DNA of 24,909 bases from CAIOSQ01 sp964434345 (GTDB taxonomy: Bacteria > Pseudomonadota > Alphaproteobacteria > CACIAM-22H2): NCBI GenBank assembly GCA_964434345.1, contig CAYSUY010000042.1:1-24909 (forward strand). The letters are read 5' to 3'. The translations under genes were made by a program, and so were the position numbers. This document shows positions 23,262 to 24,909 of the stretch, piece after piece. Numbering within the stretch: position 1 is the stretch's first letter; each line of letters starts with the position of its first letter. Below the pieces are notes generated by a model that saw only the letters and a program-made list of their open reading frames with translations, ran no database searches and was not told where the DNA came from.

Positions 23262-24179
23262 TCACGAAGCGGCCGGCGCGCGATCGATCATGATCAGCGC
23301 GTAGAGCAGGAACAGGTAGAGGATCGAGTAGCCGAAAAGCGCCTTTGCGGCCCGGTCGCCATCCTCGCGCCAGACCGCTACCGCCCCGGCCAGGAACACG
23401 AGGCCGAGACCGACCGACGCCACCGCATAGACATAGCCCGTCACGCCGAGAAGGCTGGGCAAGGTGCCGAGAGGCACCAGAAGCGCCGAATACGCAAGAA
23501 TATGGCGCTTGGTCTCGCGACGCCCCGCGACCACGGGAAGCATGGGCACCCCGGCCTTGGCGTACTCGCCGGCGCGGAACAGGGCAAGCGCCCAGAAATG
23601 CGGCGGGGTCCACATGAAGATGATCAGGAACAGCGAGATCGACGCCAGGCTCACATCGCCGGTCACCGCCGCCCAGCCGATCATCGGCGGAAATGCGCCC
23701 GCGGCTCCTCCGATGACGATGTTCTGCGGCGTGCGACGCTTCAGCCACATCGTGTAGACGAAGACATAGAAGGCGATCGACAGGCCGAGCAGCGCTGCGG
23801 CGACGAAATTGACCGCCAGCGCCATGGTCAGGACCGAGCCGATCGACAGCACCACGCCGAAAGCCAGGGTCTCCGCAGGGTCCATGCGACCGGCGGGAAT
23901 GGGCCTGTCCTTGGTCCGGGTCATGATCGCGTCGATGTCGCGGTCATACCACATGTTGATCGCACCGGCCGCGCCCGCCCCGACGGCGATGCACAGCACA
24001 GCGATCACCGCGAGTACGGGATGGAGGTGTCCAGGTGCAGCGACCAACCCCGCGAACCCCGTGAACACCACGAGGCTCATCACGCGCGGCTTGAGCAGCG
24101 CGACGAAGTCGCCGACGCCCGCCTCGGCCTTCAGCCGGCGGGCGTCGGTTCCTTCCAGGGCGAGATCGCCGTCGGCCAT
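23262..24179 (-). CDS. ctaB: Protoheme IX farnesyltransferase (heme O synthase)
   Basis: 305 residues, a UbiA-family polytopic membrane prenyltransferase. The prenyl-diphosphate/Mg site is N75-x3-D79-x3-D83 in INMWYDRDIDAIMTRT. LLKPRVMSLVVFTGFAG and WTPPHFWALALF are family signatures of heme O synthases. It attaches a farnesyl group to heme B, the first step to heme A for the oxidase encoded beside it. It starts 19 bp after coxA. Confidence 0.97.
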   Translation of the reverse strand: MADGDLALEGTDARRLKAEAGVGDFVALLKPRVMSLVVFTGFAGLVAAPGHLHPVLAVIAVLCIAVGAGAAGAINMWYDRDIDAIMTRTKDRPIPAGRMDPAETLAFGVVLSIGSVLTMALAVNFVAAALLGLSIAFYVFVYTMWLKRRTPQNIVIGGAAGAFPPMIGWAAVTGDVSLASISLFLIIFMWTPPHFWALALFRAGEYAKAGVPMLPVVAGRRETKRHILAYSALLVPLGTLPSLLGVTGYVYAVASVGLGLVFLAGAVAVWREDGDRAAKALFGYSILYLFLLYALIMIDRAPAAS

Positions 24180-24198
24180 GACAGCCCAGATCCCGGTG

Positions 24199-24909
24199 TC
24201 AGTGGTGGGAGTTGGCGCTCACGCGCGGCAGTTCCTCGAAGGTATGGAAGGGCGCGGGCGACGCGACCGTCCATTCCAGCGTCGGCTCGGGCTGGTTGTA
24301 CGGATCGTTCGCCGTCACGAGCTTGCCCGAGCGCAGCACCTTGATCGTGTAGAGAATGAAGAACACGGTCGAGGCCGCCGCGATGTAGGCCCCCATCGAC
24401 GACACCCAGTTCCAGCCCGCGAACGCGTCCGGATAATCCGGGTAGCGGCGCGGCATGCCCTGCAGCCCGAGGAAATGCTGCGGGAAGAAGGTCAGGTTGA
24501 CGCCGATGAACGTCGTCCAGAAATGGAACTGGCCCGCCCATTCCGGATACTCGCGCCCGCTCATCTTGCTGAACCAGTAATAGAAGCCGCAGAAGATGCC
24601 GAACACGGCGCCGAGCGACAGCACGTAGTGGAAATGGGCCACGACGTAATAGGTGTTGTGGAGCGCGATATCGACGCCCGCATTCGACAACACGACGCCG
24701 GTCACGCCGCCCAGGGTGAACAGGAAGATGAACCCGATCGCCCAGACCATCGGCACGCGGAACTCGATCGAACCACCCCACATCGTGGCGATCCAGGAGA
24801 AGATCTTCACGCCGGTGGGCACCGCGATCACCATCGTCGCGGCGACGAAATAGGCGCGCGTGTCGACATCCAGTCCCACCGTGTACATGTGGTGCGCCCA
24901 GACGACGAA
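24199..24909 (-). CDS. coxA: Cytochrome c oxidase subunit I (partial, C-terminal 236 residues)
   Basis: The open frame enters from the right edge with FVVWAHHMYTVGLDVDTRAYF, which contains the two CuB histidines, then PTGVKIFSW (K-channel Lys) and ALHNTYYVVAHFHYVLSLGAVF, holding the heme a3 and heme a histidines (HFH). WAGQFHFWTTFIGVNLTFFPQHFLG follows. This is the aa3-type (A-family) catalytic subunit. The usual Asp of the HDTYY motif, a ligand of the non-redox Mg/Mn site, is Asn here. The N-terminal half with the D-channel lies outside the window. Confidence 0.97.
   Translation of the reverse strand, partial: FVVWAHHMYTVGLDVDTRAYFVAATMVIAVPTGVKIFSWIATMWGGSIEFRVPMVWAIGFIFLFTLGGVTGVVLSNAGVDIALHNTYYVVAHFHYVLSLGAVFGIFCGFYYWFSKMSGREYPEWAGQFHFWTTFIGVNLTFFPQHFLGLQGMPRRYPDYPDAFAGWNWVSSMGAYIAAASTVFFILYTIKVLRSGKLVTANDPYNQPEPTLEWTVASPAPFHTFEELPRVSANSHH

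Overview
The window is 24.9 kb of GC-rich, gene-dense DNA from an alphaproteobacterium, most likely a Rhodospirillales/Rhizobiales-type soil or water organism. The evidence is an aa3-type cytochrome c oxidase cluster in the alphaproteobacterial order (coxA, ctaB, a small CoxF-like protein, ctaG, coxC, surf1), a thrC-M16 peptidase pair, and many ABC importers. Genus cannot be set from this sequence. No tRNA, rRNA, CRISPR array or recognisable transposase gene was found.

Layout. 1-3644: the start of a peroxiredoxin gene (cut by the window edge), yqgE, then on the minus strand an M16 zinc peptidase and threonine synthase. 3718-7822 (minus strand): a polyamine/Fe-type ABC importer operon (ATPase, binding protein, permease 1, permease 2). 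Permease 1 is broken by a 10-N assembly gap whose flanks do not read as permease. 7941-9168 (minus): a TauE/SafE membrane protein and a guanine deaminase. 9288-15001 (plus): a tightly packed set made of a TauD/TfdA-type dioxygenase, a GntR/FCD regulator, a binding protein with two CUT1-type permeases but no ATPase, and an acetamidase/formamidase-family amidohydrolase. 15077-19142 (plus): a complete Fe3+-type importer (binding protein with a long C-terminal extension, fused double permease, ATPase). 19147-24909 (minus): an M32 carboxypeptidase coupled to surf1, then coxC, ctaG, the small CoxF-like gene, ctaB and the 3' part of coxA, cut by the window end.

How it fits together. The two ends are housekeeping: oxidase biogenesis on the right, threonine synthesis and a processing-type peptidase on the left. 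In other alphaproteobacteria, as I recall, surf1, thrC and the M16 gene lie close together. Here about 17 kb of mainly transport and catabolic genes lies between surf1 and thrC, which looks like an accessory block built into a conserved neighbourhood. The most interesting part is 9288-15001: an oxygenase, its likely regulator (with a candidate operator overlapping a candidate promoter), an importer and an amidase appear to form one uptake-and-degradation module for an unknown, probably nitrogen-containing, compound.
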